42,381 bases of DNA from Gammaproteobacteria bacterium (GTDB lineage: Bacteria; Pseudomonadota; Gammaproteobacteria; Thiohalomonadales; Thiohalomonadaceae): positions 1 to 42,381 of the forward strand of contig JAPHTQ010000007.1 in assembly GCA_026196275.1 (NCBI GenBank), written 5' to 3'. The notes beneath the pieces are model-generated. The model was not told the origin of the DNA. It searched no databases and saw only the letters and a list, made by a program, of their open reading frames with translations. Positions 1 to 8,185 of this stretch are shown here, piece after piece (the first letter of the stretch is position 1; every line of letters starts with the position of its first letter). The translations under genes were made by a program, and so were the position numbers.

Positions 1-404
1 GCACGTCCCTGCACCCTGGGCTTGAGCTGGCCCATGACCTTACCCATGTCTTTCATGGCTTCGGCGCCTGTAGTGCTGATGGCCTCGTTGATCAGGCTGT
101 CCAGCTCTGCATCACTGAGCGCCTCGGGGAGGTAGTGCTGGATGATCACCAGCTCGGCCTCTTCTCTGGCAGCCAGTTCCTCACGACCGGCATCCCGGTA
201 CTGCGTGATGGAGTCACGGCGCTGTTTGACCATTTTGTCCAGCACAGCCAGGACCTGCTCATCATCCAGTTCAATACGCTCATCCACCTCACGCTGTTTG
301 ATCGCAGCCTGAATCAGGCGGATCGTGCCAAGACGGTCTTTGTCTTTGGCACGCATGGCCTCCTTCATCTCGGCCATGATGGTCTCTTTCAGCGTATCAG
401 CCAT
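1..404 (-). CDS. yqeY: GatB/YqeY domain protein, C-terminus cut by window edge
   Basis: The minus strand stays open from an ATG at 404 to the window edge, giving 134 codons of a family usually near 148 residues, so only the last few residues are missing. The N terminus (MADTLKETIMAEMKEAMRAK) and the later IIQHYLPEALSD segment are typical of YqeY. The family resembles the tRNA-binding tail domain of the GatB amidotransferase subunit, but its own role is not well defined. It lies 37 nt downstream of rpsU on the same strand. In related bacteria rpsU-yqeY precedes dnaG and rpoD, so those genes probably continue off the left edge; this is inference. Confidence 0.93.
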   Translation of the reverse strand, partial: MADTLKETIMAEMKEAMRAKDKDRLGTIRLIQAAIKQREVDERIELDDEQVLAVLDKMVKQRRDSITQYRDAGREELAAREEAELVIIQHYLPEALSDAELDSLINEAISTTGAEAMKDMGKVMGQLKPRVQGR

Positions 405-441
405 ATCGGAGTGGTTGTCCCGGGTGGTGAGCGGGAAGCGC

Positions 442-657
442 TTAGTACAGGCGCTTGGAACGGTTCAGCTCGCGCGAATTCTTCTTCTGCTGGCGCTTGA
501 CGGCAGCAGCGTGCTTGCGCTTGCGAACAGCAGTGGGCTTCTCGTAAGCCTGACGACGGCGGACCTCTGACAGGACGCCTGCCTTTTCACAGCTGCGCTT
601 GAAACGGCGCAGGGCAACGTCGAAGGGTTCGTTCTCTTTTACGCGTACGGCTGGCAT
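442..657 (-). CDS. rpsU: 30S ribosomal protein S21
   Basis: Encodes 71 residues, the normal length of S21, beginning [20 protein letters not shown] and ending in a very basic tail ([18 protein letters not shown]). S21 joins the 30S subunit late and helps initiation at the anti-Shine-Dalgarno end of 16S rRNA. The open frame extends four codons upstream, but the ATG at 657 matches the family start and has GAGGTG about 8 nt upstream. It is divergent from tsaD, a common gammaproteobacterial arrangement, and heads the transcription unit that continues into yqeY. Confidence 0.97.
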   Translation of the reverse strand: MPAVRVKENEPFDVALRRFKRSCEKAGVLSEVRRRQAYEKPTAVRKRKHAAAVKRQQKKNSRELNRSKRLY

Positions 658-771
658 ATGCCTAATCACCTCGTTATATACGGTTCAAATTCTGTCTAAA
701 TTGCCCCGGCAGGGGCAGGGAACAGGCAATTCTAATTATTCGGGAGGAAAAAAGCAAAGGGAAGATAAGCT

Positions 772-913
772 GGAAGTTGAAAGTTCCAGGTTGAAGGTTC
801 ATAGAGGAGAGTCCGGATCACCTCGGATGGTCGGCCGCCATGCTACCGTTCCTTGAACCTTGAACCTTGAACCTTGAACCTGGAACCTGGAACCTGGAAC
901 CTGGAACTTGGAA
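772..913. repeat. Inverted pair of heptamer tandem arrays (copy A)
   Basis: The right arm (851-913) is nine consecutive 7-nt units: four CCTTGAA, four CCTGGAA and one CTTGGAA. The left arm (772-799) is four looser units of the complementary sense (GGAAGTT, GAAAGTT, CCAGGTT, GAAGGTT). The two arms can pair around a core of about 50 nt. It sits between divergent rpsU and tsaD and ends about 45 nt before the tsaD start. The same heptamer family recurs at 19902-20065 and 23556-23895. Confidence 0.9.
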
Positions 914-958
914 CAATAGTTCTTGAACCTCCCTCGCCTTGCGGGGAAAATGCCCGCC

Positions 959-1972
959 ATGCTTATTCTGGGAATCGAAACCTCCTGTGACGAGACCGGC
1001 GTTGCCCTCTATGACGGCGAGCGCGGGTTGCTGGGTCACACCCTCTACAGCCAGGTCGCCATGCACGCCGAGTATGGCGGCGTGGTGCCGGAGCTGGCCT
1101 CGCGCGACCATGTGCAGAAGCTGCTGCCGCTGATCAGCGAGGTGCTGGCGCAGGCCGGGGTGACACGCGCCGAGATCGACGGGGTGGCCTATACTGCCGG
1201 CCCCGGCCTTATCGGCGCCCTGCTGGTGGGCGCCTCGGTGGGGCGCAGCCTGGCCTGGGCCTGGGGCGTGCCTGCCATAGGTGTGCACCACATGGAGGGC
1301 CACCTGCTGGCGCCGATGCTGGAGGAGAACCCGCCGGTCTTCCCCTTTGTTGCGCTGCTGGTCTCCGGCGGCCATACCATGCTGGTGAAGGTCGAGGGGG
1401 TAGGGCGCTACGAGATCCTCGGTGAATCGCTGGACGATGCCGCCGGCGAGGCCTTCGACAAGACCGCCAAGATGCTGGGGCTGGGCTATCCCGGCGGGCC
1501 GGTGTTGGCGCGACTGGCAGAGAGCGGCGACCCTGAGGCCTACCGCTTCCCGCGGCCGATGACCGACCGGCCCGGCCTCGACTTCAGCTTCTCCGGCCTC
1601 AAGACCTTCACCCTTACCACTTGGCAACAGAGTACCCAGACCGAACAGGACAAGGCCAACGTTGCCCGTGCCTTCCAGGATGCGGTGGTGGATACCCTGG
1701 CGATCAAGTGCAAACGTGCACTGGAAAAAACCGGCCTCAAACGGCTGGTGATCGCCGGCGGCGTGAGTGCCAACAAGGGGCTGCGCGAGCGGCTGTCGAA
1801 GATGGGCGGGGAGCTGGGGGCTGAGGTCTATTACCCGCGCCCCGAGTTCTGCACCGACAACGGCGCGATGATCGCCTACGCCGGCCACCTGCGACTGCAG
1901 GCGGGTCAGCACGAGGAGCTTGCCTTCACTGCCACCCCGCGCTGGCCGTTGGAGACCCTGCCGGCGATCTAA
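959..1972 (+). CDS. tsaD: tRNA N6-threonylcarbamoyladenosine transferase TsaD
   Basis: Encodes 337 residues. With TsaB and TsaE this ASKHA-fold enzyme transfers the threonylcarbamoyl group from TC-AMP to A37 of ANN-decoding tRNAs. The N terminus [19 protein letters not shown] is diagnostic. The metal-binding HMEGH motif falls at residues 111-115, the same numbering as in E. coli, and a later [13 protein letters not shown] segment closes the nucleotide site. The frame is open back to a TTG at 923, but that would add 12 residues encoded next to the heptamer repeat, so the ATG at 959 is preferred. It converges on plsY across a repeat element. Confidence 0.96.
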   Translation: MLILGIETSCDETGVALYDGERGLLGHTLYSQVAMHAEYGGVVPELASRDHVQKLLPLISEVLAQAGVTRAEIDGVAYTAGPGLIGALLVGASVGRSLAWAWGVPAIGVHHMEGHLLAPMLEENPPVFPFVALLVSGGHTMLVKVEGVGRYEILGESLDDAAGEAFDKTAKMLGLGYPGGPVLARLAESGDPEAYRFPRPMTDRPGLDFSFSGLKTFTLTTWQQSTQTEQDKANVARAFQDAVVDTLAIKCKRALEKTGLKRLVIAGGVSANKGLRERLSKMGGELGAEVYYPRPEFCTDNGAMIAYAGHLRLQAGQHEELAFTATPRWPLETLPAI

Positions 1973-1980
1973 AAAATATC

Positions 1981-2137
1981 TCACCGCAAAGACACAAAGG
2001 GCGCGAAGGAACTGCCTTGGTGTCTTTGTGCAGTCTAGATGGCGGCTCGCGACTGCCATCAGGAGAAGGCGCGCACGGTACGCCCTATTCCGGTTTTTCT
2101 CAGGATTTCCTTTGCGTTCTTGGCGCCTTTGCGGTGA
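1981..2137. repeat. Inverted CACCGCAAAG-type repeat pair (copy D1)
   Basis: A 30-nt arm at 1981-2010 starting TCACCGCAAAG and its imperfect inverse at 2108-2137 ending CTTTGCGGTGA flank a core of about 97 nt. The arms are built from degenerate 8-10-nt units around CGCAAAG. The element fills almost the whole gap between convergent tsaD and plsY and stops 1 nt from the plsY stop codon, so it may act as a bidirectional transcript-end hairpin. Related pairs lie at 3776-3958 and 7251-7366. Confidence 0.88.
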
Positions 2138-2138
2138 A

Positions 2139-2732
2139 TTAGTTTTTCCCGATCTTCCCCTCCGCCCCGGACACCAGCTTGCGGATATTGCTGCGGTGGC
2201 GCCAGATGAGCAGCAGACTCATCAGCGCCAGCATGATTATGTATTCACGCTGCGGTGTCAGCAGCCAGCAGTAGAGGGGGGTGAGCACCGCGGCGATCAA
2301 CGCCGATAGCGAGGAGATCCTGAACACCTTGGCCGCCACCAGCCAGGTGAGCAGGGCGGCCAGCGCCACCTGCCAGGAGAGACCCAGGATCACCCCCAGC
2401 GCGGTGGCGACCCCCTTGCCACCCTGGAAACCGAAGAAGACGGGATAGAGATGGCCGAGGAAGGCGGCCATGGCGATCAGCGCCAACACCAGCGGTTCGA
2501 CCTCCAGCAGTCGGCCGATAAGCACCGGCACAAGCCCCTTGAGAAAGTCACCAAACAGGGTGACCGCTGCAGCCTTTTTATTGCCGATGCGCAGCACGTT
2601 GGTGGCGCCGGGGTTTTTCGAACCTTCGGTGCGCGGGTCCGGCAGTCCCATCAGCTTGCAGGTGATGATGGCGGCGGAGACGGAGCCCAGCAGGTAGGCC
2701 AGCACGATAAGCGCGATTTCCAGTACGGTCAT
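2139..2732 (-). CDS. plsY: Glycerol-3-phosphate acyltransferase PlsY
   Basis: Encodes 197 residues of a multi-pass inner-membrane protein. PlsY transfers an acyl group from acyl-phosphate to the 1-position of glycerol-3-phosphate, the first step of phospholipid synthesis with PlsX. The conserved cytoplasmic motifs are present: EGSKNPGATNVLRIG near residue 36 and YPVFFGFQGGKGVATALG near residue 95. Hydrophobic segments occur at the N terminus and throughout. The gene is convergent with tsaD and divergent from folB, with about 115 nt between the two starts. Confidence 0.95.
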   Translation of the reverse strand: MTVLEIALIVLAYLLGSVSAAIITCKLMGLPDPRTEGSKNPGATNVLRIGNKKAAAVTLFGDFLKGLVPVLIGRLLEVEPLVLALIAMAAFLGHLYPVFFGFQGGKGVATALGVILGLSWQVALAALLTWLVAAKVFRISSLSALIAAVLTPLYCWLLTPQREYIIMLALMSLLLIWRHRSNIRKLVSGAEGKIGKN

Positions 2733-2789
2733 GTTGGGACGTTCTTCTTTATGTTGAGTGGGGCGATTATACGGCCTTGGCCGGTCTGC

Positions 2790-2818
2790 TTCGAGCGTGA
2801 CGCGGTTTGAGGTATAGT
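2790..2818 (+). promoter_or_regulatory. Possible sigma-70 promoter for folB-folK
   Basis: A good -10 (TATAGT, 2813-2818) lies 17 nt after a weak -35 (TTCGAG, 2790-2795). This places a transcription start near 2825, about 23 nt before the folB ATG. The -35 is poor, so this is a tentative call. Confidence 0.4.
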
Positions 2819-2847
2819 GTGCCCCTCGTAAACCTCATGGACAGCGC

Positions 2848-3276
2848 ATGGATATCATCTACATCACTGACCTGAAGATCGACACCGTGATCGGTATCTA
2901 CGACTGGGAGCGGCGGATCAAGCAGACCGTCAGCTTCGACCTGGAGATGGCCACCGACATCCGCAAGGCCGCCGCTTCCGATACCATCGAGGATACCCTC
3001 GACTACAAGGCGGTCTCCAAGCGCCTCATTCAATTCGTCGGTGAGAGCAAGTTCCAGCTGGTGGAGACCATGGCCGAGCAGGTGGCCGAGATCATCCTCA
3101 ACGAATTTAACGTGCCGTGGGTCCGCCTGCGCCTGAACAAGGGCGGTGCGCTGCGTCACGCCTCGGCGGTGGGGATTGTCATTGAACGTTCCGCCGGGAG
3201 CGGAACGTGTCATCCGCAGGATGCCGGTACGGGGCAGGCCAGGGAGGGCCGGCAACAGAGGGGCGCGCGCCCCTGA
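2848..3276 (+). CDS. folB: Dihydroneopterin aldolase FolB
   Basis: Encodes 142 residues. FolB cleaves dihydroneopterin to 6-hydroxymethyl-dihydropterin in folate synthesis, and may also epimerise it. The sequence has the family start MDIIYITDLKIDTVIGIYDWER with the conserved glutamate, and RLNKGGALRHASAVGIVIER with the catalytic lysine. Typical FolB ends soon after that motif, near 120 residues. Here about 25 extra low-complexity, charged residues follow and the stop overlaps the folK ATG by one base, so the two are probably translationally coupled. No strong ribosome binding site is visible. Confidence 0.95.
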   Translation: MDIIYITDLKIDTVIGIYDWERRIKQTVSFDLEMATDIRKAAASDTIEDTLDYKAVSKRLIQFVGESKFQLVETMAEQVAEIILNEFNVPWVRLRLNKGGALRHASAVGIVIERSAGSGTCHPQDAGTGQAREGRQQRGARP

Positions 3277-3767
3277 TGGCGAAGGTCTACGTCAGCATCG
3301 GCAGCAATATCGATCGTGATGCCAACATCCGTGGCGGGGTGGCCGACCTGCAAAAGTGGTTCGGCGAACTGGCGCTCTCCCGGGTCTATGAGAGTGAGGC
3401 GGTGGGCTTCGATGGCGACAACTTCTTCAACCTGGTGGCCGCTTTCGATACTGACGAGGATGTCCTGACGGTGGCGAAGATCCTCCGCGAGATCGAAAAC
3501 GACCACGGACGCACTCGCGAGGGGCCGCGCTTCTCCTCCCGTACCCTCGACATCGACCTGCTGCTCTTTGATGACCTTGTCATGCAGCAGGGCAAGCTGG
3601 AGTTGCCGCGGGAGGAGATCACCAAAAACGCCTTCGTCCTCTGGCCGCTGGCCGAGATCGCGCCGCAGCTTAAGCACCCCGTGCTGCATAAAAACTACGC
3701 CGAACTGTGGGCTGCCTTCGACAAGAACAAACAGCCGCTGTGGCCGGTGGAGTTTGAATTTTGCTGA
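3276..3767 (+). CDS. folK: Hydroxymethyl-dihydropterin pyrophosphokinase FolK
   Basis: Encodes 163 residues. HPPK transfers pyrophosphate from ATP to 6-hydroxymethyl-7,8-dihydropterin, the step after FolB. Recognisable parts are the start MAKVYVSIGSNIDRDANIRG, the pterin loop ESEAVGFDGDNFFN, and TLDIDLLLFDD, whose two aspartates bind Mg2+. The open frame extends 23 codons into folB, but the ATG at 3276 gives the family N terminus and an ATGA-type overlap with the folB stop. FolB and FolK adjacency is common and supports a two-gene folate operon. Confidence 0.95.
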   Translation: MAKVYVSIGSNIDRDANIRGGVADLQKWFGELALSRVYESEAVGFDGDNFFNLVAAFDTDEDVLTVAKILREIENDHGRTREGPRFSSRTLDIDLLLFDDLVMQQGKLELPREEITKNAFVLWPLAEIAPQLKHPVLHKNYAELWAAFDKNKQPLWPVEFEFC

Positions 3768-3775
3768 AAGGCGGA

Positions 3776-3958
3776 TTCACCGCAAAGGCGCAAAGTGCGC
3801 AAAGGAAATCTCAAGGTCGGATTAGCCGCCAAGCGGCGTAATCCGACGTATCGCGAAGTGGCTCGGTGTGTTGTGTCGTCGGGTTACGGCCTCCCGGCCT
3901 AACCCGACCTGGATAACAGCAATAAAATCCTTTGCGCCCTTTGCGTCTTTGCGGTGAA
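3776..3958. repeat. Inverted CACCGCAAAG-type repeat pair with inner palindromes (copy D2)
   Basis: Arms at 3776-3807 (TTCACCGCAAAGGCGCAAAG...) and 3928-3958 (...CTTTGCGGTGAA) enclose a core with two further hairpins. One is centred on a GTCGGATTA / TAATCCGAC pair near 3816-3846, the other on a CGGGTTA / TAACCCG pair near 3879-3908. The element fills the convergent gap between folK and the pteridine reductase gene and ends 3 nt from the latter's stop codon. Confidence 0.88.
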
Positions 3959-3961
3959 CAT

Positions 3962-4714
3962 TTATGAGTTCAAAGACCGACCGCCGTCGACTTTGAGGAC
4001 TTGGCCGCTGGTGTAGTCGGCGTCGCGGATCAAAAACAGCGCGGCACGGGCGATGTCCTGCGGACTGCCCTGGCGTTTGAGAAAGGTGCGTTCGAGGATC
4101 TTCGCCTTGGTGTCATCGTCCATCTCGTTCTCCGGCCAGAGGATGGCGCCGGGGGCGATGGCGTTGACTCGCACCTCGGGGCCCAGTTCGCAGGCCAGCG
4201 ACTTGGTCATCATCACCAGCCCCGCCTTGGCCATGGAGTAGACCGGGTGCGCCTTGAGCGGCCGGTCGGCGTGGATGTCGACGATGTTGACGATGCAGCC
4301 GCGTTCTCTCTTCAGGTGCGATGCGGCGGCCTGGGAGAGGAAGAAGGGGGCCTTGAGATTGGAGCCCATCAGGTCGTGCCATTGCTCCTCGGTCACCGTG
4401 CCCACCGGTGTGGGGTAGAAGGTGGAGGCGTTGTTGATCAGTACATCCAGCCGGCCCCAGGCGGCGTGGGCCTGCTGTACGATTTTCGCCAGACTCGGGG
4501 TGTCGAGCAGATCGCCCTGCACCAGAGTGGCCGAGTCGGCGCGCAGGGCGTTAAGCTCCTGCTGCAGCGCCTCGGCAGCGGTGGCAGAGTTGCGGTAATG
4601 GAGTACGATGTTCGCCCCGGCGGCGTGCAGGGTACGGGCGGTGGTGGCGCCGATGCGGTGTGCCGCACCGGTGATGAGGACGACCTTGCCTTCCAGGGTG
4701 TTATTCTCGCTCAC
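3962..4714 (-). CDS. folM: Pteridine reductase, FolM/PTR1-type SDR
   Basis: Encodes 250 residues of a short-chain dehydrogenase/reductase. The NADPH motif reads TGAAHRIG, matching the TGxxxRxG variant of pteridine reductases rather than the general TGxxxGxG. NNAS follows near residue 95. The catalytic aspartate, tyrosine and lysine lie in VDIHADRPLKAHPVYSMAK, with 13 residues from Asp to Tyr as in Leishmania PTR1. The family reduces dihydromonapterin or dihydrofolate. Proximity to folB and folK, though on the opposite strand, supports a pterin role. The exact substrate cannot be read from sequence, so the gene symbol is a family-level call. Confidence 0.85.
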   Translation of the reverse strand: MSENNTLEGKVVLITGAAHRIGATTARTLHAAGANIVLHYRNSATAAEALQQELNALRADSATLVQGDLLDTPSLAKIVQQAHAAWGRLDVLINNASTFYPTPVGTVTEEQWHDLMGSNLKAPFFLSQAAASHLKRERGCIVNIVDIHADRPLKAHPVYSMAKAGLVMMTKSLACELGPEVRVNAIAPGAILWPENEMDDDTKAKILERTFLKRQGSPQDIARAALFLIRDADYTSGQVLKVDGGRSLNS

Positions 4715-4732
4715 GGGTATCTCCGGGGGTTA

Positions 4733-4856
<124 letters not shown>

Positions 4857-4893
4857 ATAGGTTTTTTTCATATTAACGCAATTGGACGGATGG

Positions 4894-6108
4894 ATGTTTT
4901 CTGAGGGTAAACAGGGCGGATTCAAGGGGCAGGGCGTCTCGGCGCACGATCTGCCGGTACCGTCCGAGGCGGCGCTGGCGCACAGCGAGCGGCTGCAGGC
5001 GCTGATCCGCAGTGAGATCGAACAGGCCGGCGGTCACATCGGTTTCGAACGCTTCATGGAGCTGGCGCTCTATGCGCCGGGGCTGGGTTACTACAGCGCC
5101 GGCAGCGGCAAGTTCGGCGAGACGGGGGATTTTGTCACCGCACCGGAGCTCTCGCCGCTCTTCTCCCGCTGCCTGGCACGCCAGTGCGCCGAGGTCCTCT
5201 CCGGTATCGGCGGTGGCGATATCCTCGAGTTCGGCGCCGGCAGCGGTGTGATGGCGGCGGATATTCTCGCCGAGCTGGCGCGGCTAGAGGCCCTGCCCGG
5301 GCAGTACTTTATCCTCGAGCTGAGCGCCGACCTGCGCCAGCGCCAGCAGCAGGCCATTGAGCAGAAGGTACCGCAGCTGACAGGACGTGTGGTATGGCTC
5401 GACGCCCTGCCCGAGCCGGGTTTTTGCGGCGTGGTGCTGGCCAACGAGGTGCTCGATGCGATGCCGGTGCACCGCTTTGTTATCGACAACGGCGAACCCC
5501 GTGAACTGTGCGTGGTGTGGGACGGAGAGCAGTTCGAACTGCAGAGCGGTCCTGCCGATGCGGCGCTCTACACCCGTCTCAAACAGCTGCAGCAGGAGTA
5601 TGCCCTGGCCGACGGTTACAGCTCGGAGCTCAATCTGCACGCAGAGGAGTGGGTGCGCAGCCTGGCAGACTTTCTTGCCCAGGGGGTGGCGCTGCTCATC
5701 GATTACGGTTTCCCGCAACGGGAGTTCTACCATCCGCAGCGCAGCGGCGGCACCCTGATGTGCCACTATCGGCACCGTGTTCATGACGATGCCTTGCGCC
5801 TCATCGGGCTGCAGGACATCACTGCCCATGTCGATTTTACCGCCGTGGGCGAGGCGGCGCTGGCGGCGGGACTTGATGTGCGAGGCTACACCAGCCAGGC
5901 CAATTTCCTGGTCGCCAATGGCCTGACCGAGCTGCTGGCCGGTGCGGGCGGCGACAGTCGGCAACAACTGACGCTCTCGGCCCAGGTCAAACGGTTGACC
6001 ATGCCGGGAGAGATGGGGGAGCTGTTCAAGGTGATGGCCCTGAGCCGGGAGTGGCGGCGGCCGTTGCAGGGTTTTTCCCTGCGGGATGAGCGGAGAAAGC
6101 TGGGTTAG
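4894..6108 (+). CDS. SAM-dependent methyltransferase, MidA/NDUFAF7 family
   Basis: Encodes about 404 residues of the DUF185 family. The mitochondrial relative NDUFAF7 dimethylates an arginine of complex I; the bacterial substrate is not established. Recognisable blocks are HIGFERFMELALYAPGLGYY, GETGDFVTAPELSPLF, the SAM-binding EFGAGSG near residue 115, ANEVLDAMPVHRF and LLIDYGFP. The frame runs back to a TTG at 4882; ATG 4894 is the first ATG and leaves the usual short, variable N-terminal lead. Its 3' end overlaps the small convergent gene at 6105 by 4 nt. Confidence 0.9.
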   Translation: MFSEGKQGGFKGQGVSAHDLPVPSEAALAHSERLQALIRSEIEQAGGHIGFERFMELALYAPGLGYYSAGSGKFGETGDFVTAPELSPLFSRCLARQCAEVLSGIGGGDILEFGAGSGVMAADILAELARLEALPGQYFILELSADLRQRQQQAIEQKVPQLTGRVVWLDALPEPGFCGVVLANEVLDAMPVHRFVIDNGEPRELCVVWDGEQFELQSGPADAALYTRLKQLQQEYALADGYSSELNLHAEEWVRSLADFLAQGVALLIDYGFPQREFYHPQRSGGTLMCHYRHRVHDDALRLIGLQDITAHVDFTAVGEAALAAGLDVRGYTSQANFLVANGLTELLAGAGGDSRQQLTLSAQVKRLTMPGEMGELFKVMALSREWRRPLQGFSLRDERRKLG

Positions 6109-6311
6109 TTTCTGATATCGGCCAGCTGGCGGCGACGGGCGCGTAGCAGTTCGGTGTAGCTGCGGGCGAGGGATCTTTCATAGGCACAATCGCCGGTCTG
6201 GCCGATGGCCACCAGTCGTGCTTCCAGGTAGGCGATCTCCTCCAACAACCGGGTATGGCCCTGGTCAGGGTGGGGACGTGCCAGCGAATAGTTCTGTATC
6301 AGTTCCTGCAT
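6105..6311 (-). CDS. Small hypothetical protein, 68 residues
   Basis: A short charged protein starting MQELIQNYSLARPHPDQGHT and ending RARRRQLADIRN, with a predicted helical body (LLEEIAYLEARLVAIGQ). The start at 6311 has an AGAGAAGAGG purine tract a few nt upstream, better than the further start at 6344. It overlaps the end of the MidA gene by 4 nt in convergent orientation. I do not recognise a family. A well-placed ribosome binding site and a plausible helical composition argue that it is real. Confidence 0.6.
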   Translation of the reverse strand: MQELIQNYSLARPHPDQGHTRLLEEIAYLEARLVAIGQTGDCAYERSLARSYTELLRARRRQLADIRN

Positions 6312-6545
6312 GATGCCTCTTCTCTCTTTTCTGTGTGATGACACGCTGAAGCCTAGTCAGGACTAGTGAAGGTTGTGTTACAGCAGGATGAAGATTGGGT
6401 GAACCGTGCCGGCGCAGTGATGGCTTCTCCTCGCGCGCGGCCGCGGCCACTGTGGCGATCACCGTTTTTCGCTGACTTCGCGCTGCTGTCACGAACGGGC
6501 GAACGCGGTATCATGGCGCCCTCACAGAATCACAGCGAGGTGGAT

Positions 6546-7241
6546 ATGTCCGAACGAATCAAGCAGACCCAGGCGATGCTGGCGGCACATCACCGCGACG
6601 GCGAGCGCTTTGCCGAGATGATGAAACAGGGCTTTGCCGAGCGTTTTAACGATGATTTCTGGGCCGAGTGGGATCACTGGATCAAGCCGGTCTACTCGGC
6701 ACAACCGCGGGTGCTGGATCTGGGTGCCGGCCCCGGGATGTTCCTGCAGGCACTGGCAAAGCGTACCCCGGGGATCCACGCGATCGGCGTCGAGTGTGCG
6801 CCCTATATGCTGGAGGCGAAGGTCGAGCTGCCCGAGGGTTGCGAGATGATCACCGAGGACCTGCACGAGCCGAAGCTACCACTGGAGGATGGTTCGGTGG
6901 ATGCGGCGATGGCCTCGGTGGTGCTGCATGAGATGAAACAACCGCTGCGTACCCTGCAGGAGATGCAGCGTTGCCTCAAGCCGGGCGGTCGGCTCTACAT
7001 CCTCGACTGGGTGCGGGCACCGCTGGAGGTCTATATCCATGCGCAGACTGAGGAGGCGCGGGTGTTTGACCGTGAGACGCCGGTGGATGAACTGGATGAT
7101 CTCTTCATCCACTTTATCGAACACAACCGCTTCAGTCGCGAGGACCTCATTTATATGCTCAATATGAGCGGTTTTTCCGTATTGCACAGCCGCATCATGA
7201 AAGAGGGACGCTACGCCCAGATCGTGGCGGAGAAGCGGTAA
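6546..7241 (+). CDS. Class I SAM-dependent methyltransferase
   Basis: Encodes 231 residues with a Methyltransferase-11/25-type core. Motif I reads VLDLGAGPGMFL near residue 57, the acidic ribose ligand is in GVECAP, and motif IV/VI regions ASVVLHEMKQP and CLKPGGRLYILDW follow. The substrate is unknown; small-molecule or quinone-type methyltransferases look similar. The open frame continues upstream to 6366, but ATG 6546 is preceded by GCGAGGTGGAT, a clear ribosome binding site. It stands alone between the small minus-strand gene and uppP, with repeat copy D4 behind it. Confidence 0.85.
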   Translation: MSERIKQTQAMLAAHHRDGERFAEMMKQGFAERFNDDFWAEWDHWIKPVYSAQPRVLDLGAGPGMFLQALAKRTPGIHAIGVECAPYMLEAKVELPEGCEMITEDLHEPKLPLEDGSVDAAMASVVLHEMKQPLRTLQEMQRCLKPGGRLYILDWVRAPLEVYIHAQTEEARVFDRETPVDELDDLFIHFIEHNRFSREDLIYMLNMSGFSVLHSRIMKEGRYAQIVAEKR

Positions 7242-7250
7242 AAAGATAAC

Positions 7251-7366
7251 TAACCGCAAAGGCGCGAAGAGCGCAAAGGAAGTAATGCGCTGTAAACGCA
7301 GGCGAACCTTCACTCTCATGATGGGGGGAGATTTTTTCTTCGCGTGCTTTGCGCCTTTGCGGTGAA
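7251..7366. repeat. Inverted CACCGCAAAG-type repeat pair (copy D4)
   Basis: Arms at 7251-7282 (TAACCGCAAAGGCGCGAAG...) and 7336-7366 (...GCGCCTTTGCGGTGAA) enclose about 53 nt. It begins 9 nt after the methyltransferase stop codon and ends 21 nt before uppP, in a co-directional gap. The fold could terminate the first gene or insulate uppP. Confidence 0.87.
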
Positions 7367-7387
7367 CGGATTTTATTGGGATAAACA

Positions 7388-8185
7388 ATGGAACTGATTC
7401 AGATTGTTTTGCTGGCCCTGGTGCAGGGGTTGACCGAGTTTTTGCCCATCTCCAGTTCGGCGCATTTGATCCTCTTCCCCGTCCTCAGCGGTTGGGCGGA
7501 TCAGGGACTGGCCTTCGATGTGGCGGTGCACGTGGGCACGCTTGTGGCGGTGGTAGGGTATTTCCGCCACGAGCTGCGGGTGATGGTGCGTGACTGGCTC
7601 GCCTCGATCCGCCAGCGCCGTCGGGTGGGCGACAGCAATCTGATGTGGGCGGTCGGTTTCGGCACCATCCCCGCCGGGCTTGGGGGGCTGTTGTTCAACG
7701 ATATTATCGAGACCGTGTTGCGCTCACCGCTGGTGATCGCCGCAACGACGGTCATCTTCGGTCTGCTGTTGTGGTGGGCGGATGCACAGGGCAAGCGCGA
7801 ACGCAGTGAGCACACCATCGGCTGGCGCGATGTGCTGGTGATCGGCCTGGCCCAGGCGCTGGCGCTGATTCCGGGCACCTCCCGCTCCGGCATCACCATG
7901 ACTGCCGGGCTGATGCTGGGCTTGAGCCGTGCCGGCGCAGCGCGTTTCTCCTTTCTGCTCTCGATACCGATCATCCTGCTTGCCGGTGGTTATAACGGGG
8001 TAAAGCTGGCGCAGTCCGGGCAGGCAGTGGAGTGGGCTGCGTTGGGACTCGGTGTGCTCTTCTCTGCCCTGAGCGCCTATCTGTGCATCCACCTCTTTCT
8101 CAAAGCGCTGGAGCGAATCGGCATGTTACCGTTTGTGATCTATCGTCTGCTGCTCGGTACGGTACTGTTCTGGATCTATCTTTGA
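7388..8185 (+). CDS. uppP: Undecaprenyl-diphosphatase UppP/BacA
   Basis: Encodes 265 residues of a multi-pass inner-membrane enzyme that dephosphorylates undecaprenyl pyrophosphate so the lipid carrier can be reused for peptidoglycan. Both active-site signatures are present: EFLPISSSAHL at residues 17-27 and PGTSRSGITM near residue 160. The stop codon shares one base with the ATG of the VanZ-like gene, indicating coupling. The start at 7388 has only a weak purine stretch upstream but gives the canonical MELIQIVLLALVQGLTEF terminus. Confidence 0.96.
   Translation: MELIQIVLLALVQGLTEFLPISSSAHLILFPVLSGWADQGLAFDVAVHVGTLVAVVGYFRHELRVMVRDWLASIRQRRRVGDSNLMWAVGFGTIPAGLGGLLFNDIIETVLRSPLVIAATTVIFGLLLWWADAQGKRERSEHTIGWRDVLVIGLAQALALIPGTSRSGITMTAGLMLGLSRAGAARFSFLLSIPIILLAGGYNGVKLAQSGQAVEWAALGLGVLFSALSAYLCIHLFLKALERIGMLPFVIYRLLLGTVLFWIYL

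Noticed and set aside
851-913. CRISPR-like array
   Set aside because: Units are only 7 nt, directly abutting and without spacers, and no cas genes are present.
818-2059. 413-codon open frame on the minus strand
   Set aside because: It is the antisense of tsaD and its C terminus is translated heptamer repeat; no family resemblance.
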